NCBI GenBank assembly: GCA_013398175.1
Contig: VZRZ01006842.1
Location: forward strand, 1,947,498 to 2,011,497
Reading direction: 5' to 3'
From: Climacteris rufus
Taxonomy: Eukaryota > Chordata > Aves > Passeriformes > Climacteridae
Length of the DNA stretch: 64,000 bases
Shown: in pieces, positions 42,601-57,600 of the stretch
How the letters are laid out: each line of letters opens with the position of its first letter
Numbering within the stretch: the first letter of the stretch is position 1
Program-made: the position numbers and the translations under genes
The notes under the pieces: model-generated
What the model was told of the DNA's origin: nothing
Seen by the model: the letters and a program-made list of their open reading frames with translations, nothing else
Databases searched by the model: none

Positions 42601-45600
42601 CATATCTCTTAAACATATTTTAGCTATTAATAAAAATGCTAAGAATGTCTTTATTATAAGGTGAACACTTATCATACCCATCCTTTGGAAGTACTGTCAA
42701 TCTAGCAATTGACTTTGTATCGACAGTTTTTTGGTGCTTGAAACACAGCACTGGGAAAGGACATGCATCAGTCATACTTTTGGTGTGCATCTCTGTCATC
42801 ACTTAAGCTACTGCACTGACCTGCATGCGGTTCATGGCTTCTCGGATCTGATCCAGATGGTGTGCAGAGCTCAGAGCTTCCAGCCGAATGTCTGTTAATT
42901 TGAGCTCCTTCTCCCTCAGCTCGCTTTTTAGCTGAAGAATAATTTCAGCCTCTGCCTCTGTGCACTCACAGATCCTAAAGAGGAGCAGAAAACAGGCAGG
43001 AGATTAAAGGTTGTCTCCTTAGAGCAGTGCCATTATTAAATATCAAAGTACAGAAAAATGCTTGCTGCTGGTGAAACTTATGAGTGAAGAAAGAAATTTA
43101 TCAAAGAAACATGAAAAGGATCAAACTGCAAATTAAAAATGGAAAAAAAGCCCTCTCCAGATGAAGTGATCAGATTGCTTTATAGCTCTCTAGTGTAGTT
43201 CACTACGTTGAAAAACAAATTCTTAACTACTATTCAGGTATCTTTTTTTGAGTGTGTATCATCCATTGGTTTTAAGTTGATTTTATATTTACATATATGT
43301 TTGCAAAGTTTGTGATTCCTCTATGTAACACAGTCCGAATTGAAGTATGCTGATTAAACTGTACTGCTGATATTTATTATTTGTTAGGCATCAATAGTTT
43401 TCTCTGTTTTGAATTATACACAAAGGGACAGTTCTTGACTTTCTGATCTAAAAGATTTTTATCTGTAATGGTTTTGATTTGTGATGGCTCATGTTTTGCC
43501 TATAGTCTGTCATTTTGTAATGTACAATATCTGAAATCATGTGGGTTGGTTTTGGTTTTTTTCCTTAAAGACTGGATTACCACGTGGTTATTTTTCATCA
43601 GCATTAATTTTAAGGGAAGAAACCATTATATTGTGAGAAAAGATTGAAACCTGACTGGCCCAGGGACCTGCAACTGTCCAGCTCTCATGTCAGACTGTTT
43701 TGCCTCTTTGTATCATCAGAACCATGAGTAGAAAATAAAGCACTGAATTTTGGCTACATTATTACACTAAGCAGTATTTCCAGTCAATTCAATAAATGTT
43801 ATTTATTCTTTATTACTGCCACTATAAATAGTTAATATTTGCAGAACAATTTCAATATGAAAAGTATTTTATGAAAGTAAGTATTATTATTTTCATTATT
43901 ACTGCTAATACACACACAAAAAAAGGAACAGAAGTCAATATTCAATTGCTAGAATGCATGCAAATGCATTTTGGGAAAGAAGATGCAGCACTCTTCAGGT
44001 CAGCAGTTGGGTACACAACTCCATGCCCCACACTCAGGTTTACCGGGGTCTATGCCTGTAGACCACACAACCATTTTGCCTTTTCTTTGATGCCCAGACT
44101 GGAGTTGACCTGCACACACATGCAATTGGAAGAAAGTAAAGGTAATGGTTTAGAACATGAGACTCAGTCAAGAAAATATATGAAGAAATTGTAAGCAGGG
44201 GGAAGATGAAGAAATTCACGGCAAATAAAATATGTCAAATAGAGGAAGAAAAATCATGAATAGCATTCACAATGTGCACATATATTTTAAATGTGGTTAA
44301 AAATTAATAAAGACATACACTAGGAGTTTTTTTCCCAAATATTGTGATACATTTCCTTCTGTGGTGTATCCATACCTGCCTATGCTAAGCACATAAGAAA
44401 GAAAAGAACATAAGAAATGAAATTTTATTTCCATGCATATATTATCTCATGAAACAACTTGGACAACTGGAAAGTCATCCATTTGTTGGCTATTTTCTTC
44501 TGGCTTTCTTTTTGTTTTTTTTAGCACATCTTGAGAAGGTATGGACAAAAAGACCTTGGCAAGACAGCATTAAAGAATACAAAAGTGAAGCAGAGAGCAG
44601 GCCTACAGTTCTGGAATAAGCAGGAAAAACCTGTCTCAACTCTCGATGTAAGCAGAATGGAAGCAGGAATTATGAATTGAATTTTCTTTTGCAGATTCCA
44701 GAGCTTTCCAACACTTAGCTCCTATAATTGTAAAATTACATAAGAATATGAGACCTCATCAGAAGGAAGACAAACAAAAATATATGTTAGCATTCCTGAG
44801 CAGTCACAGAAAGAAACTCAAAAGTCTGATCAGACTCGAGACAAAGGTTCAAAGTAGTTAGACTTTTACTTTTTCTTTCTCGTCACAACCTCAGAATTTT
44901 TAAATCAACAGGTTGGTTTAGGTAGAAGGAGTAAGTCATAACCTTTGAACAGGGGCTGCTGACAATTATGAAAAGTCGTGAAGGAGACTGGAATTTAAAT
45001 TATGCAATGGAAAGCTGAGTCTTCCAAATCAAGAGACATTATCAGTATGACAGACAAGCAAGTTATACTTCAAGCATATAAAGCAAGTTATCTATATAAA
45101 TAAATTTTATGTAATCTCTATGTTATCCTGTGTAGAAAGGTCATAATAATAAAAAAAGTAGTAATAGGATCACAAAGATCACTGTTTAAAAATGTTATGG
45201 AGGAAAAGCCCAAAGGCTGTGAACTGGACAAAATTTAAGAATTTAAGGCTCAGAGATCAAGCAACCATGGGAAGAGCTTGGGATGAAAGACTAGATGTGT
45301 AGTTTTGCCCTTGATAAATTCAAGGGCAAAATTCAAGTGATAAATGAACACTAGTATACCTAGACAGCAAGTCAAAGAAACAGAGAAAAAGCAAGGATTG
45401 GTAGAAAGGAGACAGGATAAGGTTATGAGAGCAGATCTGTGAATCACGAGTAATTAATTTTGCAAAATAAAAGTATTTTGTTTAAATTAATGCAATTTCT
45501 AGTAAGGCTTTTACTTTTCACTATTAAGGTGGTTTTAAAAATTGATAATAAGTCAAAGAGTAGGGTCCCAAAGATGCAAAAATTCTCATCCCAAAACACA

Positions 45601-48600
45601 CATATAACTGAAGCCATAAAAATATGAGCTTCCTACAAAATAATCCAACAAAAGTACAGAGATCTAGATGAGTTATTTCTTTCTATTCTACACACAACTT
45701 GAGGAAAGGAAAAAATTATGCTGAAGGTGTTTATTTAGTGGGAGTATTTGCTGTCAAACTCCTAAACCTAGTATATAAAAATCATTAGAGTCTATAAAAA
45801 CTTAATCATAAAAGGCACATAACCTAACACAGAGTAATTCTATTACAAAGCTTAGTAATCAGTCATGAGACTAGAACTCCCTGAGTGCCTTAAGGAAAAG
45901 TAATTGTGACCTGATTACTCTCAATTAGGACAAGAAAAGTAAGGCTAGCATCAGTAATAGGCTTGTTTTGGTTCAAAGACCTTGATTTCCCCAAATTAGA
46001 AAGAGTTATTAGTTTAGCATAATGAAAATTTTTAAAAAAAGCAGAAGTGTATGAATGAGAGCTGAGAACTCTGTAAGGAGAATATATCAGATATTCAAAA
46101 AATAATGAAGACATGGGACAGCTGTTGACTGATGACTTGTTCTCAGACCTGAAACCTTAAGGGTGGTGATTTGAATAAAACATAAAAGTAAAATCGCACA
46201 AAAAAATCCAAGCTGATAAAGGAGGGGAAATGGACAAAAAAGTATATATATTAGTAACTACAAAGTAGATAAAGTAATAACAGGAGGGATAAGTATATTG
46301 TAAAAATTCATTGCCACCTGGGGAAAAAATATTACATTTTTAGTACATCATGAAAAAAGGAAATTATAGCATTTGGCCTTTACTAAGTGGATACAATATA
46401 GTTGCTAATGGTATAGGGAGAGGGCAACATAAACTTTTGGGCTTTTGTATAGCTAGGCGATTTTGGATAAAGTCTGTGAAAGGAGGAGAGAATGATTTGA
46501 GCTGCTGCAGAGGAAGCATGTAAACGTTGTTGTGAAACTCATATGAAATCTGGCTAATGGATGGAGCTCAAGATTAAAACATCACAGCTGTTGGCAATGG
46601 CTTCTGAACTGCAAATGGCCACACTAGACGAGGTCTGTTTCCCAGCCCAACCCATTTGCCAAGAGGGTCACTTACGCAGATGCTGACTGTGATGGTTTCA
46701 TCGATGTTGTCGCACACTCTCCTGAGCTGTGCGGCAATTTAGGTGAAGAAGGAAGAGAGGAGTCTGTCAGCTCTTCTATGTCTGAATGTGAGGAAGGAGG
46801 TTTGGTGGACTTTTTCTTTCCAAAGGCCTGTTTGAAAGAGCTTCTTAGCTGGAAAACAAATACAGAGCAACATTATCTTCCTCACAGCACTTTGTGTGCA
46901 GCACATGTTTTGAAGAGTTAGTTTGCAGATGCCATCCTAGCCACTGCCTTAGGTCAGTATGCAGAAGCAAGGTATTAACATATGCAACAAAGTATCTCTA
47001 AAAACATGATATGGTGTTTTGGTTTGACTTTATTAATCCAGCGCAGCACAAAAGTAACGCTATGGAAAAAGTGCAGGACCAAGTGGTATGGCTGTTGGGA
47101 GGGGTGCTCATTTAAAGCCTTTAAGCCCCAGTGGAATCCCATTCCCATGGCATTCCCTTCAAGAGGTGGCTTTAAATAACCAGTTTGTATCTAGGTACAG
47201 GCAAAACCAAATGTTGAAATCAAAAGACAAGTCCAATTTATTGGTTTTGCCAATTTACTTTCCCCATTAAAAGTCTGAATGGTCAAACTATGCAAATGCT
47301 ATGATTTGGCTCACAGTCAAGAGTATTTGAGCTGGGACATGAGGTTTGCTTTGTTGTACTCTTGAGAAGAATGTTAGCAAAAAGGTATATACTGTTTGTT
47401 GCAGTTTCCTTTAGAGTGGTAAGATCTCTGAACATACAAGCATTGCCTTTTCCCTCTAGAAGCTCGTATCCAGTATCAAAAAGGGACAGAATAGCCAAAG
47501 AACCATTTATTTCAGGAGCCAAGATGGCAACAGTTTGTCTGCAGATGACAACAGTTTTGTCTGCAGTTAATTTTAATTAGCCCATTTGTCCATACCTTTG
47601 TCTAAATACAGAGGTTGTTCATCTTAGAAAAAATGCAGGGTTTGTTTTCATTTTCAGAAAGTTGTTCTGATCAAAACTGTACAGAATTCAATGACCAACT
47701 GGTTAATCTATGAAAAAATGAGGTCTTCAAACACATTATTCTCATGGTATGATTCCAGAGTGGGGAATGCGACCACTGATATTAATGAGAAACATTATTT
47801 AAGGCCTTTCCAGCTCATGATGTCTAATGAGAAAGAAATGGCTTTTGGCTACACTCCCCCTTTCTATAGCCTAAACTTTGAGATTAAAATGAATAAAGTC
47901 AAACTGAGAAGACATATAGGATAATCTGGTTTTAGAAGGTATAAAAGCCTACTGCCAAAATAAATAGCAATCATGCCAACATAGGGTTTTCTATAGATGC
48001 ATGCCAACTTTTCCTTGGTTTATATTCACCTCACTTCCTCTAGAGTTCACCTTGCAGAAACATGAAAGAGTGTGGAATTACAAATCAAGGGAATGAAGTC
48101 TCATCAGTATTTTAAAACAAGTGTTTATTCAGATAATATTTTTAAAACAATAAAAACATATTTTGTGATTGTTTACTGAAAGCATTTGATTAAACCTTTA
48201 GCAGTATGCAGTATTTGTATGTTCCAGTTGAGAAACATCTTAATTTCTTTAACACCATACTACTTTTAAAGTGAGAATTCTTAACAGATTTCAACTCCCT
48301 CCATAGCTGGGTGATATATTTGAGTCACACCTTTGAATCAAGCTCCATCTGAAGAAAAATCAAATAGGGTTTCATTGTGGCCCAGAGGTCGTTTGGATCA
48401 CAGCTATTTTAAACTTTTGCTGGTTTTGTTATTGTTGTCTTGTTGTAGGTTTTGTTTGTACTTTAGTTTGTTTTGTTTTAATCACCCTGACTTATTCAAA
48501 TAAACTCCTGCTGATATTCAATAATATTTAGTTTGCTGGTGTCACAGTATGGATACACATGGATTTCTTTATATCCATCTGGCCCCACAAGAATATTGTA

Positions 48601-51600
48601 GATGAAATGGACCGTCATGTTACTCAGACACTAGGAAATGGCATAATAGCTAAAAGACAGGTTTAAACCTGCTGAGTACTCACCCAGTTTTTCTTTTTCT
48701 TTTTCTTTGAATCAGCATCATTACCACTGCCAATACTTGAATGACTTGTAGCACTGTTGATACTGGAAACACTTTCTGAAGAATGTTGCCGCCTGATACG
48801 TAAATCTAAAGAAAAGCAGTTACTGTGAAATCCATCTGTTTCTGTTTCAATATAATAATAATTCTTATATTTACGTAGCATCTTCCTCCTCAAAGGGAGT
48901 CCAAATGAACGCAAATGGCATTGATGCTTGCAGGGGCTCATATTCAAGCTATTGAAGCCTGTGACAAGCCACATAGGGATGAAGGGGGATGCATACGATT
49001 AGTCCATCACTTAGGGGCTTCTCCAAACCGCGCTGTTCTTGCCATGAAGGCAATGACCCTGCATGGCAGTCTGTGCACGTTGTATACTCATAGCTGAGCA
49101 GTGTCTGTTACATGTGGATTTCCTGACATACCGCTGTCACATGTACTATAGTTCTGAGCTGTGTGAGCACTACTTGACTTGTAGCTGCCTTAATCAGTGT
49201 TCAGATACTACCTTCTATACACCATGATGGAAATAAACATGCAGGAGTTCATTAAAAATGAATGAAACAAAATAACCAAGAAGTGGGGAATAGTAAAATG
49301 GTTGGTGAGGCTTTTGAGTTTCAATTTTTTAAAAGTCTCTGATAACTGTATCTGAATCACTGAAAATTATTATTGCAGAACATGCCCACTAATACCAAGG
49401 GAAATTACTTTTCAGACTATTTTCTACTTCCTAGAAATTTGCTTTGCTACACTCAAGTCATGCAGTGAAATGACCTTAAGGCAAACACCTAAATAATGAC
49501 CTCCCTAACGGAAGATCAATAACACTCTCAAGAACGAAAACTGCGATTACTTTTTTTCTTCAAGTAGTTCCTTTGCTCTTGCTTATCAACAGGCCCTTTT
49601 GAAGTATACATTTATCATGCAATATCTGCCTAACTGCAATGACAAATTAATTCAACATGTGGAATTTAAAATATCTGCTTTCTGCACGGATTTAGGATTT
49701 CGTGAAGGAACTGAGATGTTGTCAGTTTGTCTTTTAAGAATGAGAACATCAATTTACAAGCTACAACTTGGATTGGATTTCCAAGCTATAACCATGTTAC
49801 ACCATAAGACTTCACTAGGGTCTCGAGTGTACTTCAGTAGACAGCTTCAGTGACATGGTTAGCTCTTGATACCCAGAAATCAATTCCTGGCCACTCAGCT
49901 CCAAGAAGATAAAGCTGTAGGAACTTCGGCAGACAGGAAGCTTGTGCAAGTTTTCCAGCTCTGGAAATACCACAAGTATGCCTACCATTCACTGCAGAAT
50001 GTGCTTGCTTTTGCAACAGAGTCCCAAAACAACAGAAAAGTAGTGACTTAGCTTTTTTCCTTTTCCTCGGGAGAAATTCTGCATTTATTTTAATAGTGAG
50101 AAAACCATACCTTTGTGGGTATGATCAGGGCCGTTCAAGGCTCCTTGAATAGCAGCTTGTGCAGCAGAATTCTGGGCTTTCAGCATTTCAATGGTTTCCC
50201 TTAGCTCTATAAGCTCAGACTCCTGTGGGAAGAGAAAAGAGAGATCAAAATATATGGCCAAAGAACAATGTTTGTCTAAACTAAAAGAAAAAATTACAAG
50301 ATAAAAGTATTCAAATTAAAGTTCACGGGACTGCTTGGGTGAACATAAGGGCAATAATAACAAGAATGCACGCTTTCTCTGCAAAGATATTAAAGTCAAC
50401 TAATATATCATTTTTCTTTTATTCTATATAAAGCAATCATGCTATTTTGCAGAAGAAAACATTTTTAGTAAGGAGTAATCTAGAAAGGTCTCAATTGAAT
50501 ATTCAACATAAAATTAAGAAAAGCTCAATGACTGTATCACAAAAGACAATGAAACAATTTGAATTACATCCTTTAATATGTGAGGGTACTGTTTAATGGA
50601 TGAATTCAGATTTAACTTGTTAAAGACTCATTTAATTAAAAAGCCCTTGTTTAATAGAAACAGGTTGAAGTAAAATTACTCCATTTGAGTGCAGGAAGTT
50701 CTGTATTAGAATGCACAGCCAATTTTTATTTAAAAGTAACTTCTATTATTGCTTTTATTACTTTGCTGTCTGGTCAGTCTGTACTTATATAATGAGGGTT
50801 AAAAGAATTTAAACTCTACAATAGAGAAAAGAAGGAAAATAATATGTTCTAAATCTTTTGGGAAAGAAACTTATAGATGATCTGTTTCAGTGTCACTGCT
50901 TAACCCCTTTGGGAAAGAAAACCTTCTGATGGAATTATACTTTGTAAAATAGCTAAAATTTTTGGTTTTAATAAAATTTCATTGTTGTTGTGTTCTTTTT
51001 CTTTTTTTTTTCCTTAAGATGAAGGAAAAGCAAGTAATACAAATATTTTCTGTCCAGTTCACAATGAGTCTCACCACACTTCATCTGTTGGTGCTCAACC
51101 AGACTCTGAGATGTTATTTTTGTAGACACATACAGACTCCAGTGGTGACTGACAGCTCACTAATAAACAGTTTATTTCACAGTTTGGCTCAACAGGGTCT
51201 TTTTGTTAACAGGATACTGTTCAAAATGAGTAAGAGGAGAAAGTTGCAGCTCAATCCTGAAAGGTGCTAAGCAGCTTCTTAATCCTGAGCCTGGTACAAG
51301 GACTCACGTTAAATTTACTCCCTATAAGGTTTAGATATTTTTCCCCCATTAGAAAAAACAGCACAGTGAAAACCAAAACTGTTTACTTATGAATAGGATG
51401 CCTAACCTTCATTAACTCTCTCAATGGAGATATTTTTGTCTACTTAAACTTCTTCCCTTCCTGTAATTCTATTACTCTGACAATGCTAAGAGGCTGGAAT
51501 GAAGCACTCCAGCAGTTTATGATAAGTCGTTGTTACAGGATCTTTCAATATAGAGCAAACCTAGAATTGTATGTTTCAATTAAATTCTGGAAACAAAAGA

Positions 51601-54600
51601 TTTTATCTTCAAATGGATCTATGACACTGTCTGTGTAAACCTGATGCTACAATTTTTTCCACATGATGCTGCACATTTATGAAGATTTGATTGCAGCAAC
51701 CATTAAAGAAAAATCTGTCTTATTGTCACAGATTTCCCTGTTTCCTTTCAGTGTTTTTTAAACAAAACTCTAATATAATTTGCTGACTGTTTTCTACATT
51801 AAAGCATGTACTTTGATAAACCCACCTTTTGTTCAGCTGTCATTGTTAGACTTTGCAATCGGCCCGTCATATTTCCCAAGCTTTTTTCAAAAGCTGCTAC
51901 TAGATGAGCCTGTGAAAGAAAGACAACATTTGTCATGATAATAGGACAATTTCCCCAGATGTATTTGATTTTAAAAAGTTTGTTTTTCCTGCAAGCACAT
52001 TTTCTCCAGCTCTTTAATATTAATGTAAACTCAGACTGAGCTAAGTTGGGTAGATGAATCAGCCAAATGAACCCAGTGTACCTCAGGCTTTTTTAGCCCC
52101 CAGTGAGATTAACTCAGGTATCTCTGCCTGGAAATGAATTATGGATTTAATGCCCTGCTTTGAGTTTACTGATATATTGGCCGAAAGGACTCTGCTCCCA
52201 AAGAGAAGTCCAGGAGCAATTATTTTCAATTACTGGACACTTCAAAACAGGAATTCAAGTACTTTATCTTGAAAAGCAAATTTAAACTTCACGAATAAAA
52301 CACTTCAGAAAAATCCTGAGCACAAAACAAAAAATATTACAGTTGGTTTTATAAAAGGTCATTGCTTAGTCTATTAATATTATATTGATCATATGTGTTT
52401 CCATGTGTATAAAAGTAATGAAAAAATTATGTAAAATATAAATATAACATGTGCAATGTATATATATAAATATGTGTGCAAATGTATATATAAAAGACAA
52501 TCTTGAAAACTGGAAGTCCTACTTCTCAGTAAGAAAAGCAATAAAGTTGAAACAGATAAAAACGATTATCAAAAAATAAACCTTCTTTTTTCTTTTTTAT
52601 AAATAACCAGCATCCTATACTGTATGCAAATTAAATTTATACAAAAAATATATCAACTCTTCATTGGTTTAACTGGTATCAAGCTTTGTAGGCAAAGAAG
52701 GGCAAGTGGTAATAAAGAAACCAATAACTAAGCCAGCTTCTGAAGCCAAGGGAAAGTAAAGATTTAATTTTTATGGAATTCCATAAAATTCCATCCATTC
52801 CTCTCACAACATCAAATAGTAAAAGCATAAGGAAATGCTTATTTTCTCTTTACCACCTCAAAAGTGGTAATAGGCAAAGTTTTCAAATATTGCTACTTGG
52901 AAATATAACTCAAACCCACCATATTTATACGCACAAATGGATTAACTGAGCTTTCCCACTGAGAAAATTTATTTTTTGTTATAGTAATGCAGGCACACAC
53001 AGTGCCTGGCAAATTTTTCAGTTGCAGATTTGCATGCTTTTACAAGCATAGTTGAAATTGCTTAAATGTACGTGGTTGTACTGAATCCGAGGTATAATCA
53101 AGAAAAGACATGGTCTAAAAAGGACTTTGTTCTGCATTTTAGGAGAACGAAAACAGCTTCTTGCCACCTTGCTCTGTAAATTATCCCTCAAAAAGAAAAA
53201 GATTATCATATATATATAATAGTGGCCTACTTCTGCATCTCTGCTTCAGAGCTGTTATAACAATGAGTGGCTTTTGTGTTTTGTAAACAATTTTGGATTG
53301 CTATAAACATCTGGGTATCTTGAAAGCTCCTTATCTTATTGTTATTAAACTTAATAAAACTTTACTCCTTGTAAACTACTTTATTAGTAAATTATATACT
53401 TAATCACTCATGGGTATAGTCGTCAATCTACCTTCTTTCTGCATCTGCAGGGATAACTTTGGTATAACTATTTTGGTGAAGGACACATACCACAAAGACA
53501 AACTTCTGATAAACATGAGACTAGATATATATGCAATTTCTTAAAGACTAATTAGAGTTGTATATATTCCTATTTTAACATTTATAACTTAGGCTACATT
53601 TTTGAAGTAATAATCTTAAATAAAATGAACCTGGAAATGTCTCAATCAATACTACAGCCTTTGTTGTTTTTACTACTCTATTTCTCCAAGAAAATAAAAG
53701 TCACTAGTTTTTAAACTTATTTTTCACTTTATTAATTAGCTACATGTTAAAAATATTCAGACTGATCTATGGTGTTTTATTTCCAAAGATGATGACCCCA
53801 GACCCAGAGCACAATCAGAAACAAAGTAGATGCACTACTACAGAACTATTGCCAAATGTCTCTTCATTACTTGTGTTTAACAGGACACTAACAGAGCTCA
53901 CTGTTCCCCGCCTCATAAAAAAAAAAAAATCTATGGCTTGGCTGATGGCCCATGGTTCTACTTTACTCTGAAAATTACAATTGGGACTGAGGCCTTGAAA
54001 GGAGGAATAATTTGCTTAACTATGCATTGCTTTTTTCTGTTTCTCACAATTAGACTGTAATTACCATTGTACTTTGGTACCAAGCTATACACATTTGTGC
54101 AAAGTGTTTTCCTACTCCATAGCTACAATTTCATTGTTCATTGTATATGAATAAACCACAAGGAACATACAGGAAAGATTTAGCACTAAAAGGCATAATT
54201 AAAAATGTCATCAAAAGTCACTGAAACTGTTATTTTCTGACAGCCTTTAGAGAAAGACAAGGATTCTTACTCAAATTCAGCCTATGACAGAGTACATTAC
54301 CTTCTTGGAATATTATACCAGAATTTTTGCATCATAAATGTAATTGAATCAAGATGACGCATATTTCCTAACTCATTTCAGATAAAGACTATCAGGTCTT
54401 GATTTAGTAATAATAAAGAAATGTAATTCAAAGGCCCATCATTCAAAAAAAAAAAAAATTATTAAAGAATAAAGCTTTTAAATTGCATTGTTCATTACTT
54501 TAAATGTTTATTACACACATAATACTCTTCTATTGAAGTATTAATTTAAAATTCAGAGTAATAAACTGTGCTGTCTTTCTCCATGGTAGCTAATATTAAT

Positions 54601-57600
54601 TTTTTCAGCTCTCTAGGGAACTCCTACTTGTTGAAAACTTAAGCAGATTTTCCCCCAAAGAAATACTATACAACAAAACACAGAAATTTAGTTTGAAAAA
54701 GGATAAATTATCAGTATACTTACATGTGTATTGAAGTATGCATAAAACATATATATATATATGGGATTTGACCTGTGGTGTTTAGATTCATAAAACAAAT
54801 GCAGATAAAGTTCCTCTCACCTGACACAGCTGAATGAAAGCAGGTGTGAAAGGCCAGAAGGGATCGGGCTGATTGCAAGCAGCAACTGTACACCTGGTGA
54901 CCTTTTCTGTTCGCTGCCTGCTATTATTGTGTTGCTTGGCTGTAGGACAGTTGTTCAGAGCTGGCCAAACAAGAGTATCAGCCAGAGAACCCCCTCCGCT
55001 TTCTACTGGCATCCTGGGTCTACTACAGTTTGCAAGCATGCACCCTTCAGCTTTATACAGTACAAAGCACTGATCAAAATCCCTCTGAACAGGCTGGTTC
55101 AGGCTGCTTGCTGGAATTTGAGCCTTTGTCAACCACGTAGGAAGTCTGCTGGTTAGACATTTTCTGCACTGAAAACAGGCCCTTTCTGAATTACTACTGA
55201 GATTTGCCCTCCAGCCACACTGAGATAGGTGTCAGGGGTAAAACCAGAATCTCAGAGAAAATCTGTAAATTAAGCATCCAAACAACAGCTGGATCCTGCG
55301 TGAATTTAATCATATGCAGGCAAAACACTTTGGGGTTAATAAAATGAAATAAACTATTGAAATGAAGCATAGTACTTGAGTCCAGCCAACAAAACCTGAA
55401 CAAAAAATGAAACTAAATAAGAAAAATTATAGCAGAGTTTTCAGAAATGCCTCAGAAATACTGTAACTTCCAATTGACAGATTTTGGTATAAAATAATGT
55501 ATCAATTAAAGGCTTGAAGGAATAGGTCAAATTTCAACCTGATGGTCTTTTAATGATTCATATATTAATGACACCAACTCTTCTGTGGACGAGCAAAGAA
55601 AGTACAAATAGTGTTGAAATGAGATTAATGAGATATTCTTTTTTCACTCACATACAATACTTTTGCTCAGTTCTGCAAAGGGAAATGGTAACAACAAAAT
55701 CACACCTGAGATGAACTATTAGCAAAAGATTTCCTACTATTAATAGTTTCCTTCTCCAAACCACAGCAAGGCAAAAAGTGCTGCCTATTTTCAGACAGTG
55801 AAGGCATGGAAATTAGGAGGAGCTTAGGACTAATGCTAAGATGAGTGCATTTACAGCAGAAGCATCAGAAAGGACAGAGCATTTTTCTGGTTAGGAAAGA
55901 ACCTCAGAACACACTCTGTTCTCTGCCATAATCAGTTCTCTGCCTGTCAGAGATGGATGTATTTACAGAGAAAACAGGCAGTGATTAAACTTTTTTCATT
56001 AAACTTAATGTTTGTTCAACGCCTACTGGCATGCAAATGTGACTCAAAGTGAGGGCCATAGTCGTATTACCCATTTAGAGATTTGATTTCTTCTCTGAGA
56101 ATAAATTCCAAATTTTGTGATAAGGACTATTTCTCCTTTAAAAGGCAGGGACTAGTGAAGTATGTCTCAGACTGGAAGATGAACGATAAATGAATGCATG
56201 CAAGGAAAGCATTGCTACAGCAGTACAAGTTCATGAAATTTAGAAGCCTATCTAGGTTTCCCATAAGTTTATCAAGTTAAATCAATTGTTTCTTAATTGC
56301 ACTCAGAATTTTTATGAATACTACTTAATAACTGGCATTTAAATATCAATTCTCTAAGGAGACTCAATCTCAGTGGCTCTATCTCAATTAAAAGGTTGAA
56401 TATACACTCTGCTTTCAAGCTGGATTTTATTTCTGATGTTTAAGTGATACTTCATAGAATTGTTTTACATAAAGTTCTCAAAGGACTGGCAGAAGTAGTG
56501 TTAACACATTCAAGCTGTCTCTTTTGATTGTTTGGATTTATGTGGAAGTGTTGTTTTAATGCCTTACAAGTTCTGTACCAGAAATAGCAGATAATGATCT
56601 CAAGACCAGGTTTATTGTGAAATACTTGTCAATTTTTTTGTTTTGTAAAGTATGTATCTCATGAAAGCATCCTGCCAAAAATATTTACTCACAATATCTA
56701 GTAATATCTACTTTTATGATTGTATTCATTGTGAATACAAACTCATTCATGCCTGGAGATTTTGAAGCCTCTAAGTTTCATGCTCCTGACAAATTTAGTT
56801 TTGAAGGAATTTCTCCATGTTGGGCATTTGGCAAGTGGAAAGATTTCTCTTGTACTATTTTAAAAATGCATGTGCTAAACAGATCAGCCTTAGGGTTGCT
56901 TATAGGTTTTGAGTTTAAAGAACGTCTCAGTGGAGATGGATTAGAAGGTGTGTCACAGTCAAAAGAACATGATTAAATTGGCCAAATGTGGTACTTCTGG
57001 ATAGGCAGAACTAGATTATATATGCATATATTTTTAACTATCCTATTGAAACTGTTGCCCTTACAGTTAGATCAGTGGAAAAGCATTCTTGCTAGGTGTT
57101 CAGAAGCCCAAGGCAGTAGATGGGACCAGATTCCAAACAATCCAATCTGATTTATACAAATCAAACCAAATTTATTTCTAACCCATGTAGCTGATTGAGT
57201 TTGAGTGAAAACAAAGCCAAACCACCCATTTTAAACTTGTTTTCTTTGAATTATGGCCCAAATCTGATTGTAACATGGAGCTGGCTTTGAAAATTTGTAT
57301 AGACTAAGTAAAGTTATTAGAAACCAGTCTGTATGGTGTTTAGTTCATAGAAAAGAATATTTGCCAGAGATATAGTCAAGGACTTCTAAATAACACTGAG
57401 GAGAGATTGGACACAACTTGTCCAAACAAACCAAACAATGGCTTCATTGCCTCAGCTGCAGAAGTTGCTCTGACATCCTCACCTTATTGCACTTGTTGCT
57501 TTATTATGGACTACAGCATTTCTGGGTTGACTGAAAAGGGATGGACACCAAGTAGAGTAATCTTTCAACTCTCCCTTTCAACACAGAAATTAGAAGGAAT

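Larger units (their letters stand above)
39891..46675 (-). other. NAV3 introns flanking exon 42821-42974
   Basis: 2.9 kb and 3.7 kb. A 19-bp duplication at 41470-41507 is the only structured item. The 107-codon plus-strand frame at 43871-44194 is antisense and matches nothing. Confidence 0.75.

Noticed and set aside
43871..44194. Plus-strand frame of 107 codons in a NAV3 intron
   Set aside because: Antisense, includes low-complexity sequence and matches nothing known.
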